From: Sphingobacterium puteale
GTDB taxonomy: Bacteria > Bacteroidota > Bacteroidia > Sphingobacteriales > Sphingobacteriaceae
DNA length: 64,000 nucleotides
Assembly: GCF_003627955.1 (NCBI RefSeq)
Contig: NZ_RBWS01000012.1
Location: 62,001 to 126,000 of the forward strand
Direction: 5' to 3'
A program made the translations under genes and the position numbers. Below, one piece after another: positions 17,333 through 27,194 of the stretch. The notes below the pieces were generated by a model, which saw only the letters and a list, made by a program, of their open reading frames with translations, was not told the origin of the DNA and did not search any database. Every line of letters starts with the position of its first letter. Position 1 is the first letter of the stretch.

Positions 17333-18157
17333 CTAGAGATACTTTTTATAGATAGAATACATAATCTTTAAATCGTTTTCCCCTAAAAATGCCGTATTCA
17401 CATCTTGTTGGATATAATGGAGTTTAAAAGCTTTTATTGCCGCATCCAGATTACTGACATCATAACCAATGATACGTAACGCCATTTTCGGATTGAAGTC
17501 AATAGGAGGTGTTTCCAAAAATTCTTCGTACCAATAGCCAAAGCCCTGATCGGCCAGCTTTTTCCAAGGGAATCGTGACGGATCATTTTTACGTGTAGGG
17601 GCAAGATCCATATGGCCAATGAAATTTGCCTGTGGAATCTTATAGGTATTTTTTAAATAAGTCAATAGTTGTATCAACGCATTTACCTGCGCATCCGTCC
17701 AGGGATCTGTTGTCCCATTATTATCCAGTTCAATACCTATGGACGAAGAATTCAGGTCGGTATCATTTCCCCATTTCCCCAGACCGGCATGATGCGCACG
17801 GTACAGATCATTCACCATCTGCACAACCTTACCGTCCCTACCAACAACATAATGTGAACTTACGCCTGCTTTTGCAGAATGAAAGGTACGAATGGTCTGC
17901 CCCAGAGAATCCTGAGCAGTGTGATGAATAACCACAAAATTAGGCTTTCGGACACCAAAATTGATGGAGGCAATCCACTGCTGATCTTTCACATTTACTT
18001 TTTCCAGCTGCCCGGAAACAGGAGACTGACGATATAAATTAGAAAACTCCTTCGCTTGATTCTTATATACTTTCTCGGTCTTCGCATATTTATTGCCCGC
18101 ACAGGATGTAATCAATGCCGCAGCAATAAAGAGATTGGATACTGATGTTATCTTCAT
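17333..18157 (-). CDS. N-acetylmuramoyl-L-alanine amidase lipoprotein (Amidase_2 family)
   Basis: Cleaves the bond between MurNAc and the peptide stem in peptidoglycan. 274 residues: signal peptide with lipobox ITSC (Cys19), then the Amidase_2 zinc domain. Zinc ligands are His in VVIHHTAQD (about 78-79) and His in IGHMDLAPTRKNDP (about 198), with SSIGIELDNNG between. Start ATG at 18157 is chosen over the in-frame GTG at 18175, because that GTG lies inside the TATATTTG promoter box and cannot be on the transcript. It is probably periplasmic, anchored to a membrane, in cell-wall recycling or remodelling. Confidence 0.93.
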   Translation of the reverse strand: MKITSVSNLFIAAALITSCAGNKYAKTEKVYKNQAKEFSNLYRQSPVSGQLEKVNVKDQQWIASINFGVRKPNFVVIHHTAQDSLGQTIRTFHSAKAGVSSHYVVGRDGKVVQMVNDLYRAHHAGLGKWGNDTDLNSSSIGIELDNNGTTDPWTDAQVNALIQLLTYLKNTYKIPQANFIGHMDLAPTRKNDPSRFPWKKLADQGFGYWYEEFLETPPIDFNPKMALRIIGYDVSNLDAAIKAFKLHYIQQDVNTAFLGENDLKIMYSIYKKYL

Positions 18158-18174
18158 ATCGAAATGTTTCAACA

Positions 18175-18182
18175 CAAATATA
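18175..18182 (-). promoter_or_regulatory. -7 promoter box of the amidase gene
   Basis: TATATTTG on the minus strand, giving a leader of about 15 bases to the ATG at 18157. It decides the start codon of the gene. Confidence 0.6.
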
Positions 18183-18311
18183 CTTCCAAAATACCATATC
18201 AGGGCGATTGTAGCTTAAATTGATACAATATTCTTCCGTTTCTGCGGCGCTTTTCATGAAATCATTTCTTATTCACAGGCCCGATTGTTTTCCAACATCA
18301 GCTGATCATCA

Positions 18312-18342
18312 AAAAAGTCCAGACGGAACATCTGGACTTTTT
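18312..18342 (-). terminator. Terminator of the 18368 lipoprotein gene
   Basis: Perfect 12-bp arms AAAAAGTCCAGA and TCTGGACTTTTT around a seven-base loop; A and T tracts make it usable in either direction. Confidence 0.85.
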
Positions 18343-18367
18343 GAGATCGTTATAAGGTATTGATATT

Positions 18368-19027
18368 TTATTTTAAAGCGCTTACATTCAATTTACCCAT
18401 AAATGCCTTTAGCTCATCCAAACTATACCCATTTCCTCTTAATGTGATTAAATAACGGTCTTTTTCAAGATAACTGATTTCAGAACTCTTTGGTGTTGAA
18501 CCTTCCACACCTTTGTTATCGGTAGTTTTTGCCCGCTTACCTTCAAAATCACCTGTTTTTTCTACTTCCGTATCAGTAATATTTTCTGAATCAACCATAA
18601 AACCCATCTGTGCGAGACTAACAATAGCAGAAGCCGTCTCACCAGCGCCATCAATAATGCTTATTTTAATATCCTTTTGATCATCGACGGTATATGTTGC
18701 ATCCCCAGAAATGACACTGACTCCATACATAGAACCCGCAGAATAAGATGTTCTTTTCAAGCCGTCTAAACTTTCTGGAAGAAATGCTTTTAACTCCTCC
18801 GAACTCAACGGTTTTTCAGATTTTAGCTTGGCCTGGAGTTCCTCCATTTTCTTTGCTCCGTCAGTCAGGTTATCTAGATTAGACACCCCCTTAACCACAT
18901 CCGAGATTCCCGTACTTGTTTCATTTTCATCCGCCGAACCATCCTTGGATTCGTTACGGTTTCCGCAACCTGCGATCAAAATAGCCGCGCTCAATAAGAG
19001 AGACATTACGCTCAATTGTCTTTTCAT
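18368..19027 (-). CDS. Hypothetical lipoprotein
   Basis: 219 residues starting MKRQLSVMSLLL, with a lipobox (ILIAGC) at Cys22. A Ser/Glu/Asp-rich linker is followed by a compact domain with the line EELKAFLPESLDGLKR and a C-terminal half that looks like repeated beta-alpha units. The pattern recalls lipoproteins annotated as transposase-free DUF proteins of Bacteroidetes, but I cannot name the family. The start is the ATG at 19027, because the signal peptide begins there rather than at the upstream codon 19087. Monocistronic, with its own terminator. Confidence 0.75.
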   Translation of the reverse strand: MKRQLSVMSLLLSAAILIAGCGNRNESKDGSADENETSTGISDVVKGVSNLDNLTDGAKKMEELQAKLKSEKPLSSEELKAFLPESLDGLKRTSYSAGSMYGVSVISGDATYTVDDQKDIKISIIDGAGETASAIVSLAQMGFMVDSENITDTEVEKTGDFEGKRAKTTDNKGVEGSTPKSSEISYLEKDRYLITLRGNGYSLDELKAFMGKLNVSALK

Positions 19028-19212
19028 GATTATCAGTTTTTTTAGATAAAACGTTAGAAAGATAAAAAAATGATTTAATAGGCACAACTATTAAAATATA
19101 GCAGTAAAATAGTCTGATCCGTTCTTCTCCAACTTATCCCCAATTCGTCTTCCACTAAAAGTCAATACATTTTGGACAACAACAATATAATGGCTTTCTC
19201 TAAATTCTCAGT

Positions 19213-19250
19213 AAAAATAGAAGCCCCCGTAATACGGAGGCTCTATTTTT
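19213..19250 (-). terminator. Terminator of gcvP
   Basis: Nearly perfect arms (AAAAATAGA-GCC-CCGT against ACGG-GGC-CTATTTTT) with two small mismatches, 20 bases after the gcvP stop. Confidence 0.8.
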
Positions 19251-19269
19251 ATATTATTTTCGAAGCCAA

Positions 19270-22143
19270 TTATGCTTCGGCATATTCCTCGATCGAAGGA
19301 CATGAGCAGATCAATGTACGGTCTCCCTGAGAGTCGTTTACACGGCCTACAGAAGGCCAGAACTTACGTTCTCTCACGTATTCCAACGGATAAGCAGCCG
19401 TTTGACGACTGTAAGGTCTATCCCACTCATCTGCGGTAACTACTGCCGCTGTATGCGGAGCATGCTTCAAAACGTTATTTGTCTGTTCAGCTTCTCCAGC
19501 CTCCACTGCAGCAATTTCCTGACGAATAGCAACTAATGCATCACAGAAACGATCTAATTCCGCTTTTGATTCAGACTCCGTCGGCTCGACCATCAATGTG
19601 CCTGCAACAGGGAAAGAAACTGTTGGCGCATGGAAACCATAGTCCATCAAACGTTTCGCGATATCAGCAACTTCGATACCTACATTTTTGAAACCCCGGC
19701 AATCCAAGATCATCTCATGCGCACAACGGCCATTGCTACCAGAATAAAGTACTGGATAAGCATTTTCCAAACGCGCCTTAATATAATTTGCATTTAATAT
19801 TGCTGTCCGTGTCGCATTTGTCAAGCCTTCACCACCCATCATCGAAATATAAGCGTGGGAGATAATCAAGATTGATGCTGAGCCAAATGGTGCCGCCGAA
19901 ACAGCTGTAATTCCTTCTTCTCCTGAAGTAGAAACAACTTGATGGTTTGGCAAGAAAGGCACTAAATGTTTAGCAACACCGATCGGCCCCATACCCGGGC
20001 CACCGCCACCATGTGGAATACAGAATGTTTTATGCAAGTTCAAGTGACAAACGTCAGCACCAATATGCCCCGGACTAGTCAAACCTACCTGTGCGTTCAT
20101 ATTTGCTCCGTCCATGTATACCTGACCGCCATTGGCATGAATGATTTCACAAACTTCAATGATTGATTCCTCAAATACACCATGCGTAGACGGATAAGTC
20201 ACCATTAAAGAGTTCAGATGAGCAGCATGCTCTTCCGCTTTTGCTCTTAAATCTGGTATATCAATGTTTCCAAGTTCATCACATTTTACCACGACCACTT
20301 TCAAACCAGCCATTGAAGCCGATGCAGGGTTAGTACCGTGTGCAGAAGCTGGAATCAAACAGATGTTACGACCATGATCGCCACGGCTCTCGTGATAAGC
20401 ACGGATAACCATTAGCCCCGCGTATTCACCCTGTGCTCCTGAATTTGGCTGGAAGCTCATTTTAGCAAAACCTGTGATCTCTGACAACCAATCGTTCAAT
20501 TCACCGATCATCTGCATATAACCTGAAGTTTGGTCTGCTGGTGCAAATGGATGTAATCCACCAAATCGCGCCCAGGTAACAGGGGTCATTTCAGCTGTGG
20601 CATTTAATTTCATTGTACATGAACCCAATGGGATCATCGAATGGCAAAGCGATAGATCTTTTGCTTCCAATGATTTAATATAGCGTAACATTTCATGTTC
20701 AGAATGGTAGCTATTAAAGTTTGGATGAGTTAAGTACGCTGAGGTACGAACCAATTCAGCAGGGATCGAAGAACTTAAGTTTTCTTCTAAGGTATCGAAA
20801 TCTACATCGTTCAATGTCTTGCCCTGAATTTTTGCAAACACTTTTACGATTGTTTTGATATCTTCATAAGTTGTTGTTTCATCAATCGCAATGGAAACCT
20901 GTGAACCATTGTAATAGAAGTTCAACTCATTGTTCAACGCTTCAGATTTTAATGCGCCCGCATGTGCACCTAAATCCACACGTAGGGTATCAAAGTATGC
21001 GGTATTCAATTGGGCATAACCCAATGATTGTAAAGCCTGATCCAACAAATTGGCTAAAGCATTGATACGGGATGCAATATTTTTAATTCCTTCGGGGCCA
21101 TGGTAAACAGCGTAGAAAGAAGCCATAATCGCCAATAAAGCCTGCGCCGTACAGATATTAGAAGAGGCTTTATCACGACGGATATGTTGCTCACGAGTTT
21201 GTAAAGCCATACGTAAGGCGTACTTTCCATTCGAATCAGAAGTTACACCAATGATACGTCCGGGGATATTACGTTTGAAGCTATCACGCGTCGCGAAGTA
21301 TGCGGCATGAGGTCCTCCGAATCCCATTGGTACACCAAAACGTTGTGAGTTACCGACAACAACATCTGCTCCCCATTCTCCCGGAGGAGTCAACAGCGCC
21401 AAGCTCATTAGATCGGCAGCAGCACATACCGTAATGTTTTTACCGTGTGCAGCCTCAGCAAATGATTTGTAATCAACGATTGAACCGTCTGCCGCGGGAT
21501 ATTGTACAAATGCTGCAAAAACATCATCTGTCAATTCCGATTCTTGAATAGCAGTGATTTTTAGTTCGATACCGAAAGACAGGGCACGCGTTTTCAATAC
21601 ATCTATCGTCTGTGGATACGCATTTTCAGAAACCAAGAATACATTGGCATCTTTGTTTTTACGCGCTGAGTAAAGCATAAACATTGCTTCAGCCGCAGCC
21701 GTGGCTTCATCCAATAATGAAGCGTTTGCAATTTCCAATCCAGTAAAATCAGAAATAACGGTCTGGAAGTTTAACAGTGCCTGTAAACGACCTTGTGCAA
21801 TTTCCGCCTGGTAAGGAGTATATTGCGTATACCATCCCGGATTTTCAAACACATTGCGTTGAATTACACCCGGAAGGATCACGTCATAGTATCCTTGACC
21901 AATAAAAGATTTAAAAACTTTATTTTTTTCTGCAATTTCCGCTATCCGCTTTAAATAGGCAACCTCAGACAATGCTTTTGGAAGATTTAAAGGTTTTGGC
22001 GCACGGATTTGAGAAGGGACCGTTTGGTCGATTAGCTGGTCAATTGACGTTACGCCCAATTTGGCCAACATTTCATTCGCTTCAACTGGACTTGGGCCAT
22101 TGTGGCGACTTTCGAATTTTTCTTGGAAGTGTATATTGCTCAT
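19270..22143 (-). CDS. gcvP: Glycine dehydrogenase (decarboxylating), P-protein
   Basis: P-protein of the glycine cleavage system: decarboxylates glycine on PLP and passes the aminomethyl group to lipoyl-H protein. 957 residues, so both halves (alpha and beta in some bacteria) are fused, the normal single-chain form. The PLP lysine lies in NLHKTFCIPHGGGGPGMGP around residue 700; SRHNGPSP and GYYDVILPGVIQRN mark the N-terminal half. The T-protein gene gcvT is at 38.4 kb and no gcvH is in view, so the system is dispersed. A TATCTTTG box lies 88 bases upstream of the ATG. Confidence 0.98.
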   Translation of the reverse strand: MSNIHFQEKFESRHNGPSPVEANEMLAKLGVTSIDQLIDQTVPSQIRAPKPLNLPKALSEVAYLKRIAEIAEKNKVFKSFIGQGYYDVILPGVIQRNVFENPGWYTQYTPYQAEIAQGRLQALLNFQTVISDFTGLEIANASLLDEATAAAEAMFMLYSARKNKDANVFLVSENAYPQTIDVLKTRALSFGIELKITAIQESELTDDVFAAFVQYPAADGSIVDYKSFAEAAHGKNITVCAAADLMSLALLTPPGEWGADVVVGNSQRFGVPMGFGGPHAAYFATRDSFKRNIPGRIIGVTSDSNGKYALRMALQTREQHIRRDKASSNICTAQALLAIMASFYAVYHGPEGIKNIASRINALANLLDQALQSLGYAQLNTAYFDTLRVDLGAHAGALKSEALNNELNFYYNGSQVSIAIDETTTYEDIKTIVKVFAKIQGKTLNDVDFDTLEENLSSSIPAELVRTSAYLTHPNFNSYHSEHEMLRYIKSLEAKDLSLCHSMIPLGSCTMKLNATAEMTPVTWARFGGLHPFAPADQTSGYMQMIGELNDWLSEITGFAKMSFQPNSGAQGEYAGLMVIRAYHESRGDHGRNICLIPASAHGTNPASASMAGLKVVVVKCDELGNIDIPDLRAKAEEHAAHLNSLMVTYPSTHGVFEESIIEVCEIIHANGGQVYMDGANMNAQVGLTSPGHIGADVCHLNLHKTFCIPHGGGGPGMGPIGVAKHLVPFLPNHQVVSTSGEEGITAVSAAPFGSASILIISHAYISMMGGEGLTNATRTAILNANYIKARLENAYPVLYSGSNGRCAHEMILDCRGFKNVGIEVADIAKRLMDYGFHAPTVSFPVAGTLMVEPTESESKAELDRFCDALVAIRQEIAAVEAGEAEQTNNVLKHAPHTAAVVTADEWDRPYSRQTAAYPLEYVRERKFWPSVGRVNDSQGDRTLICSCPSIEEYAEA

Positions 22144-22684
22144 GTGTGCAAAAAGTTAACGCTTATAGACAGTTAGCGACATAATAATTAGGTAATTAAC
22201 TCTCTTATAAACAGTCGTTTTTTGGATGAGCAAAGATAGCAAAATAAATGACTGAAAACGAAGCAAAAAAGTGTATAAAAAGTCAGTTTTAACAACGCGC
22301 AGATATGCAATCGATTGTCCTATATGCATTAAAATTCAAATAAAAACAAACAACCAAAGTTCATGTTGAAAATATACCAACCAAATCAAAGATAACTTAA
22401 CAGAATAATAAAAAATGAAAGATTATGCTGCTATTTTTCAACCGCCATTTTTTCTTTTTGAAGATATTCTTTTTGCAATGGCGCTGATTTTTCAATACAT
22501 TAGTATAAGTACCAATTGTAAAGTGATTTCTGACACTGTTCAATGATTCAAAGGGATTTCACAATATTACAGCATCGCTGAAAAATCGAAAAGAGAAATC
22601 GGGCTTTTACTGCAATGGGACTCTAAAAATAAGCATATCATTCTTTTTAACAAATATAAACCAGGGAAGTAACGATTATAAATC
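22144..22684. other. Divergent intergenic region between gcvP and ctlX
   Basis: 541 AT-rich bases with no gene. It contains the gcvP promoter box at 22231-22238 and an inverted repeat CGCCATT ... AATGGCG (22443-22449 with 22477-22483), whose 27-base loop holds two copies of CTTTTTG. I looked for a glycine riboswitch (conserved GGAGAG-type cores) and saw none. Confidence 0.5.
22231..22238 (-). promoter_or_regulatory. -7 promoter box of gcvP
   Basis: TATCTTTG on the minus strand; the leader to the ATG would be about 85 bases. The nearest TTG upstream is about 25 bases away, somewhat too far for the usual spacing. Confidence 0.5.
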
Positions 22685-23638
22685 ATGAGAAAACAGGTAA
22701 CAGACAGTGTACTCCTAGTGAGACCCTCTGTCTTCCGCAAAAATGAGCAGACCGCAGTCAATAATTTTTTTCAAAAGGACATTGAAAACTTAAGCGGTGA
22801 AGATGTAAATAGGGAGGCACAAAGTGAATTTGATGCCCTTGTCAATGAATTAAAATCACACGGCATTTTAGTGACGGTCATTCAGGACGATGAAAAATCG
22901 GAAAGCCCGGACAGCATATTTCCGAACAATATCGTCTCTTTTCATCAGGACGGAAAAATTATCTTTTATCCGATGTTTGCCCCCAACCGTCGAAAAGAGC
23001 ATCTATTGGACTTTGAGGGCCCATTGAAACAAAACGGTTACTATGTAAAGTTGATTAAAGACTTAAGTGAGGCCGAAAATAACAGACAATATTTAGAAGG
23101 GACCGGGGCCCTTGTATTGGACCGAACACACCGGATTGCTTATTGTGCACTGTCGGAACGTGCAGACCGCAGCATGTTGGACGAATACTGCAGAACAGAA
23201 AATTACACTCCGATCGTCTTTCATGCATTTCAGACAGTCAATGGCGAACGCAGACCTATCTATCATACCAATGTGGTATTGGCCGTGGGAGAAGATTTTG
23301 CAATCTTATGTCCGGCTGCGATTGATAATCAATCCGAACGGGAAGGGTTGTTAAAGAAACTAAAAGAGACCGGAAAAGAAATCATCGAGATCAACGAAAA
23401 CCAACTGGAAAATTTTGCGGCAAACTGCCTTCAGGTCAGAAATAAATATGGAAACCGTTTTATAGTATTAAGCGATAAAGCATTATCCTCATTGACCCTT
23501 TATCAAACGGCACAATTGGAAAAACATGGAAAAATCATCCATCAGGATTTACATGTTATCGAAACCTGTGGCGGAGGTAGTGTCCGCCATATGATGGCGG
23601 AAGTATTCCTTCCAAAAGAAAAAGTGATGAATGCTTAA
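22685..23638 (+). CDS. ctlX: Citrulline utilization hydrolase CtlX (amidinotransferase fold)
   Basis: 317 residues of the arginine deiminase/dimethylargininase superfamily, in the CtlX branch linked to hydrolysis of citrulline. Seen: VRPSVFRKNEQTAVNNFF at the start, Asp in ESPDSIFPNN (about 76), His in YHTNVVL (about 194) and the nucleophile Cys in ETCGGGSVRHMM (about 294), which form the catalytic set of the fold. Cytosolic. It stands alone, divergent from gcvP, with a strong terminator overlapping its stop codon. Confidence 0.9.
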   Translation: MRKQVTDSVLLVRPSVFRKNEQTAVNNFFQKDIENLSGEDVNREAQSEFDALVNELKSHGILVTVIQDDEKSESPDSIFPNNIVSFHQDGKIIFYPMFAPNRRKEHLLDFEGPLKQNGYYVKLIKDLSEAENNRQYLEGTGALVLDRTHRIAYCALSERADRSMLDEYCRTENYTPIVFHAFQTVNGERRPIYHTNVVLAVGEDFAILCPAAIDNQSEREGLLKKLKETGKEIIEINENQLENFAANCLQVRNKYGNRFIVLSDKALSSLTLYQTAQLEKHGKIIHQDLHVIETCGGGSVRHMMAEVFLPKEKVMNA

Positions 23639-23655
23639 GGCATTCATCACTTTTT
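23619..23655 (+). terminator. Terminator of ctlX overlapping its stop codon
   Basis: Perfect 16-bp arms AAAAAGTGATGAATGC and GCATTCATCACTTTTT; the 5' arm encodes the last ctlX residues and the stop codon lies in the loop. Confidence 0.9.
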
Positions 23656-23789
23656 GAGACTCAAACTCCATCAGCATGCAGCTATTGAACCTCCTTTAGT
23701 TACTAATTTGTTGGATCTTTCTTGTATCTGAACCTGGTATTACATCAGACTTTTGCCTCTTTATTGTTATTTTTTGATTCAATTTCAAA

Positions 23790-23823
23790 AGGACACGGCT
23801 ATCTAGTCAGATCGCCGTGTCCT
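23790..23823 (-). terminator. Terminator of the Oar-like receptor gene
   Basis: Ten-bp perfect arms AGGACACGGC and GCCGTGTCCT around a 14-base loop; on the minus strand TTTTG follows. Confidence 0.75.
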
Positions 23824-23837
23824 GCTTTTCTAAATGT

Positions 23838-26800
23838 TTAGAAAGAATAACGTAAGCCCAGCTGGAATTGGTATGGGTTGCCGGAGGGGGTAACGATACC
23901 TGAATTGTTTACATTGTAATTGAACTGCTGCTTGGCAACATCAAAAGGGATCAGCTTTTCCCCAGCAGCATCTTTCCCGCCTAACGCATACAGATTTTGA
24001 TTGCCTAGAGACTCATTTATGCCCCAAGTTTTCTTAAATAAGTTGGCAACGTTGAAAAGATCACCCGATATTTCCAATGCGTGGTTCTTATATAAATTGA
24101 ATTTTTTGGCAATTCGTAGGTCGATCAAACCATAAAAACCATTCACCCCACCATTACGTTCTGCTATTTTACCCTGATATTTCTTGATATAATCTTTAAG
24201 ACTCTGACTCGCTTCCGGGTTATTCAACAGATTATTCAACCCGGTGACCAGCTGCTTTGAAGTGTTCGGATTATTCGGGTCAAAGATAAAGGCCAAATCA
24301 TTGTCCCCGGCGACAAAGTCTCCATTGATGTTACCGCCTGCGAGTAAACTATACCGTGTCCCGCCGATACCCGAGTAGCGAACGCCGACACTAACCCCGT
24401 AAAATGTTGGCAAAGTTCCGTAAATAACAATCTTATTGCGGAATTGATTGTTCGAATAGCTCATTTTGCTCAAATCGCGAGGATCATCTTTCACAGCTAA
24501 GGATAAGGTAGCCGTATTGGCCACATTCCCGTTGAAGGATGTATTGTCTTTCGCATCGTTCCAGGTATAACTAACCGAGATCGTTCCATCCTTGTAATAC
24601 TGATAACTTGCATCGAATACGACAGCAAACTGATTGACTTTGCCCTCAGAATTCAATTCCAAAACCCGGCCAAATTTATCTGAAATCCGTCCTTTTTTCC
24701 AGTCAGGAGCTCCATCAACGATGGATCCCGCAGGAACGAATACACCTCTATTATCTTCATTTGCCAGTCTAAAGAAAGGATCTTTCACCATATTACGATC
24801 GACATACATATAATTATTACGACCCAAATTCATATATCCTGAAAGACTCGCTTTTAGCTTCTCCGTAAAAAAGTGGGTGTAGGAAATATTTGCTTTATAC
24901 ACGACCGGGATTTTGGCATCGGGACCATAAGTATTTATGGTCGGGACCTGAAACTGGGCTAAAGTGGGTGTGGATGATGGATCCTTTCTGTAGCCGACAA
25001 AATTTGGTGTAGGTACATCCGCACCGCGAACATCAACAGTAGCAAAATGCTTCCCATCGAAAGTAAGGTTATTGATCGTCATATAATTATTGATATCCGA
25101 TGCAAATATACCTCCCCCCACTCGAAAGAAATCTTTTCTTTCTTCGTTCACATCCCAGGTCATTTGGAAACGCGGTTGTACCACAAAAGACTTGAGTTTA
25201 TGATCTGTACGGACACCGACTTCTCTTAGCAATTCTTCATTTAGAGGAGAGGTAGGATAATGTCCGTAATCCAATCGTAAGCCGGCGACCAGGTCCAATC
25301 CCTGCGCTAGCTTGGTTTGCAATTGTCCATACACACCGGCATTGAATATCTTACCGACCACAGCCGGATCACTCACCAAAGGAACTTCACGATAGTAAGC
25401 ATACGGCTTCATGTCGTCAAAGTTCTGCATAGCCGTTTTTCCATCACTTGGTCTAAAGTGGAAGCGCCCATTGACCTCACTCCCGTAAATGGAATTGGCA
25501 TGGGTATACATCAGATCCACACCAAAGGTGTAATTGATGTTGTCGGTGCTGTAATAGATATTATCGACAAGCTGAAATACATTATTTTTAAAAGATTCCT
25601 GCGCAAAACGATGTCCCCCCAATTGCAATGTGGTCTTTTTATCTTCCCCGGCAACTTTGGAGATCGCATCTTCTACAATTGCACGTGGAATATTCTGACC
25701 CGGTAAAAGGTCTCCCGGGCTACTTTTCTGATAAGTATAAAGATGTTGTACTTTTAACTCATTGGTTACCCTCGGGGAAATGGTGGTACGCAAAGTAGCC
25801 AGTAGGCTGTTGTCAATATTCTTGTCATTTCCGTAAGATTCATACAAAGTAATTGGCTTGTTGTCTTGTAGCCCAAGCTTATTGTTGTCACTTGTAAAGT
25901 TATTACGGATTGTCAACAAGTTATTATCATTGATTTGCCAGTCAATACGCCCAAAAATCGCATCGGAGCCTCTTTTCTTGTCAAAGGCACCATATTGGCG
26001 TTCGTTCCCCAATCCGTACTTTTTCCGCCCAATATTGACAAATTCATCCAATGTCGCGTTTGTAACATTAAACCTTTTTTCATCGGCTTCAGAGTTGATA
26101 TCAGCAATAATCAAGGGACGGGAGTCTTGCTGATGATCCCAGGCAACAAAGTAATGGAGCTTGTCTTTTATAATGGGACCGCCCAAAGTAAAGCCATATT
26201 GATAAGTGGAAAAATCGTTGCTGCGTTTGTTCCCCCGAATATCGTATGGACTTGACAACCAGTCTGCTCGCGAATATAACCAAGCACTCCCCTGTGTCTT
26301 ATTTGTTCCTTGTTTTGTCACTGCACTGACCGTCCCCCCTCCGGCTCTCCCATAAGTCACATCATATTGGTTGGTCACGACTTTAAACTCCCGGACTGCT
26401 TCAATAGAAATTGAAAAAGGAGCGCCACTCCGACTTGTTGTCGAACCTGCTGAAGTCGGGTTCTTCGCATTCATCCCGTCTATCGTAAAATTGGTAGAAG
26501 ACCCGAGCTGACCACCGATATTATCGCCTTTGCTTAATGGAGACAGATCCATTAAAGAGGTAAAGTTACGGCCATTGACGGGTAATTTCGCAATATCCCG
26601 GGCTGTAACCGCTGTTGCAGCGCCCAAGTTCTCTATCTTATTCTTGAGGGTGCTTACACCAGTCAACTCAACTGTTTCCAGTACATTTGAAGCATTCTGA
26701 ATCGGAATATCTAACCGGATCATATCCCCTTGGTTTAACGTAAAGCCTGAACGGATCTGCTCACCGTAACCGATATAAGTCACTTTAATGATGTACGGAC

Positions 26801-27017
26801 CTCCCAATGGAAGCTCCTTGAAATTGAAATCACCATTGGCATTGGTCGATGTTTTGGTGGTAAAACCTGTCGATTCGTTACGAACCTCTACTGAAGCTCC
26901 ATGAACCCCTTTGTTATTCTCGTCTGTAATTTTCCCGGAAAATCCTGCCTGGGTTGTTTGCGCATACAAACCTGTTCCTATCGCAATGGCACAAGTCGTA
27001 AGTAATATTTCTTTCAT
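23838..27017 (-). CDS. Oar-like TonB-dependent outer-membrane receptor
   Basis: 1059-residue outer-membrane protein with a signal peptide (1-20, ending LYAQ) and a carboxypeptidase-regulatory-like domain at about 22-110 (GFSGKITDENNKGVHGASVEV). A plug follows at about 115-235 (LPVNGRNFTSLMDLSPLS), then a long beta-barrel ending in the aromatic YQFQLGLRYSF typical of Bam-inserted barrels. The domain order and the NGRNF plug motif match the Oar family of Bacteroidetes and Myxococcus, not SusC; no SusD partner is near. Ligand unknown. It has its own terminator, and bshC ends about 175 bases upstream. Confidence 0.93.
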   Translation of the reverse strand: MKEILLTTCAIAIGTGLYAQTTQAGFSGKITDENNKGVHGASVEVRNESTGFTTKTSTNANGDFNFKELPLGGPYIIKVTYIGYGEQIRSGFTLNQGDMIRLDIPIQNASNVLETVELTGVSTLKNKIENLGAATAVTARDIAKLPVNGRNFTSLMDLSPLSKGDNIGGQLGSSTNFTIDGMNAKNPTSAGSTTSRSGAPFSISIEAVREFKVVTNQYDVTYGRAGGGTVSAVTKQGTNKTQGSAWLYSRADWLSSPYDIRGNKRSNDFSTYQYGFTLGGPIIKDKLHYFVAWDHQQDSRPLIIADINSEADEKRFNVTNATLDEFVNIGRKKYGLGNERQYGAFDKKRGSDAIFGRIDWQINDNNLLTIRNNFTSDNNKLGLQDNKPITLYESYGNDKNIDNSLLATLRTTISPRVTNELKVQHLYTYQKSSPGDLLPGQNIPRAIVEDAISKVAGEDKKTTLQLGGHRFAQESFKNNVFQLVDNIYYSTDNINYTFGVDLMYTHANSIYGSEVNGRFHFRPSDGKTAMQNFDDMKPYAYYREVPLVSDPAVVGKIFNAGVYGQLQTKLAQGLDLVAGLRLDYGHYPTSPLNEELLREVGVRTDHKLKSFVVQPRFQMTWDVNEERKDFFRVGGGIFASDINNYMTINNLTFDGKHFATVDVRGADVPTPNFVGYRKDPSSTPTLAQFQVPTINTYGPDAKIPVVYKANISYTHFFTEKLKASLSGYMNLGRNNYMYVDRNMVKDPFFRLANEDNRGVFVPAGSIVDGAPDWKKGRISDKFGRVLELNSEGKVNQFAVVFDASYQYYKDGTISVSYTWNDAKDNTSFNGNVANTATLSLAVKDDPRDLSKMSYSNNQFRNKIVIYGTLPTFYGVSVGVRYSGIGGTRYSLLAGGNINGDFVAGDNDLAFIFDPNNPNTSKQLVTGLNNLLNNPEASQSLKDYIKKYQGKIAERNGGVNGFYGLIDLRIAKKFNLYKNHALEISGDLFNVANLFKKTWGINESLGNQNLYALGGKDAAGEKLIPFDVAKQQFNYNVNNSGIVTPSGNPYQFQLGLRYSF

Positions 27018-27171
27018 TTAGTTGTTGGTTGTGATATGGCATCAAAACTACTTCGACAGTATTAACAGAAGCTAAATGAAATATTATGAAATTATAAACA
27101 AAACATCACAAAGCAATTTAAGGAAAAATAACGAAGCAAAAAGCAAAGACAAGAGGGAATTAATCATAAAA

Positions 27172-27194
27172 AAAGTCAGTGAAACACTGACTTT
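27172..27194 (-). terminator. Terminator at the end of bshC
   Basis: AAAGTCAGTG and CACTGACTTT with a three-base loop; on the minus strand it ends in a run of seven T. The first arm overlaps the bshC stop codon. Confidence 0.85.

Noticed and set aside
22144..22684. Glycine riboswitch before gcvP
   Set aside because: No conserved riboswitch cores could be seen, and the inverted repeat there has a long unpaired loop.
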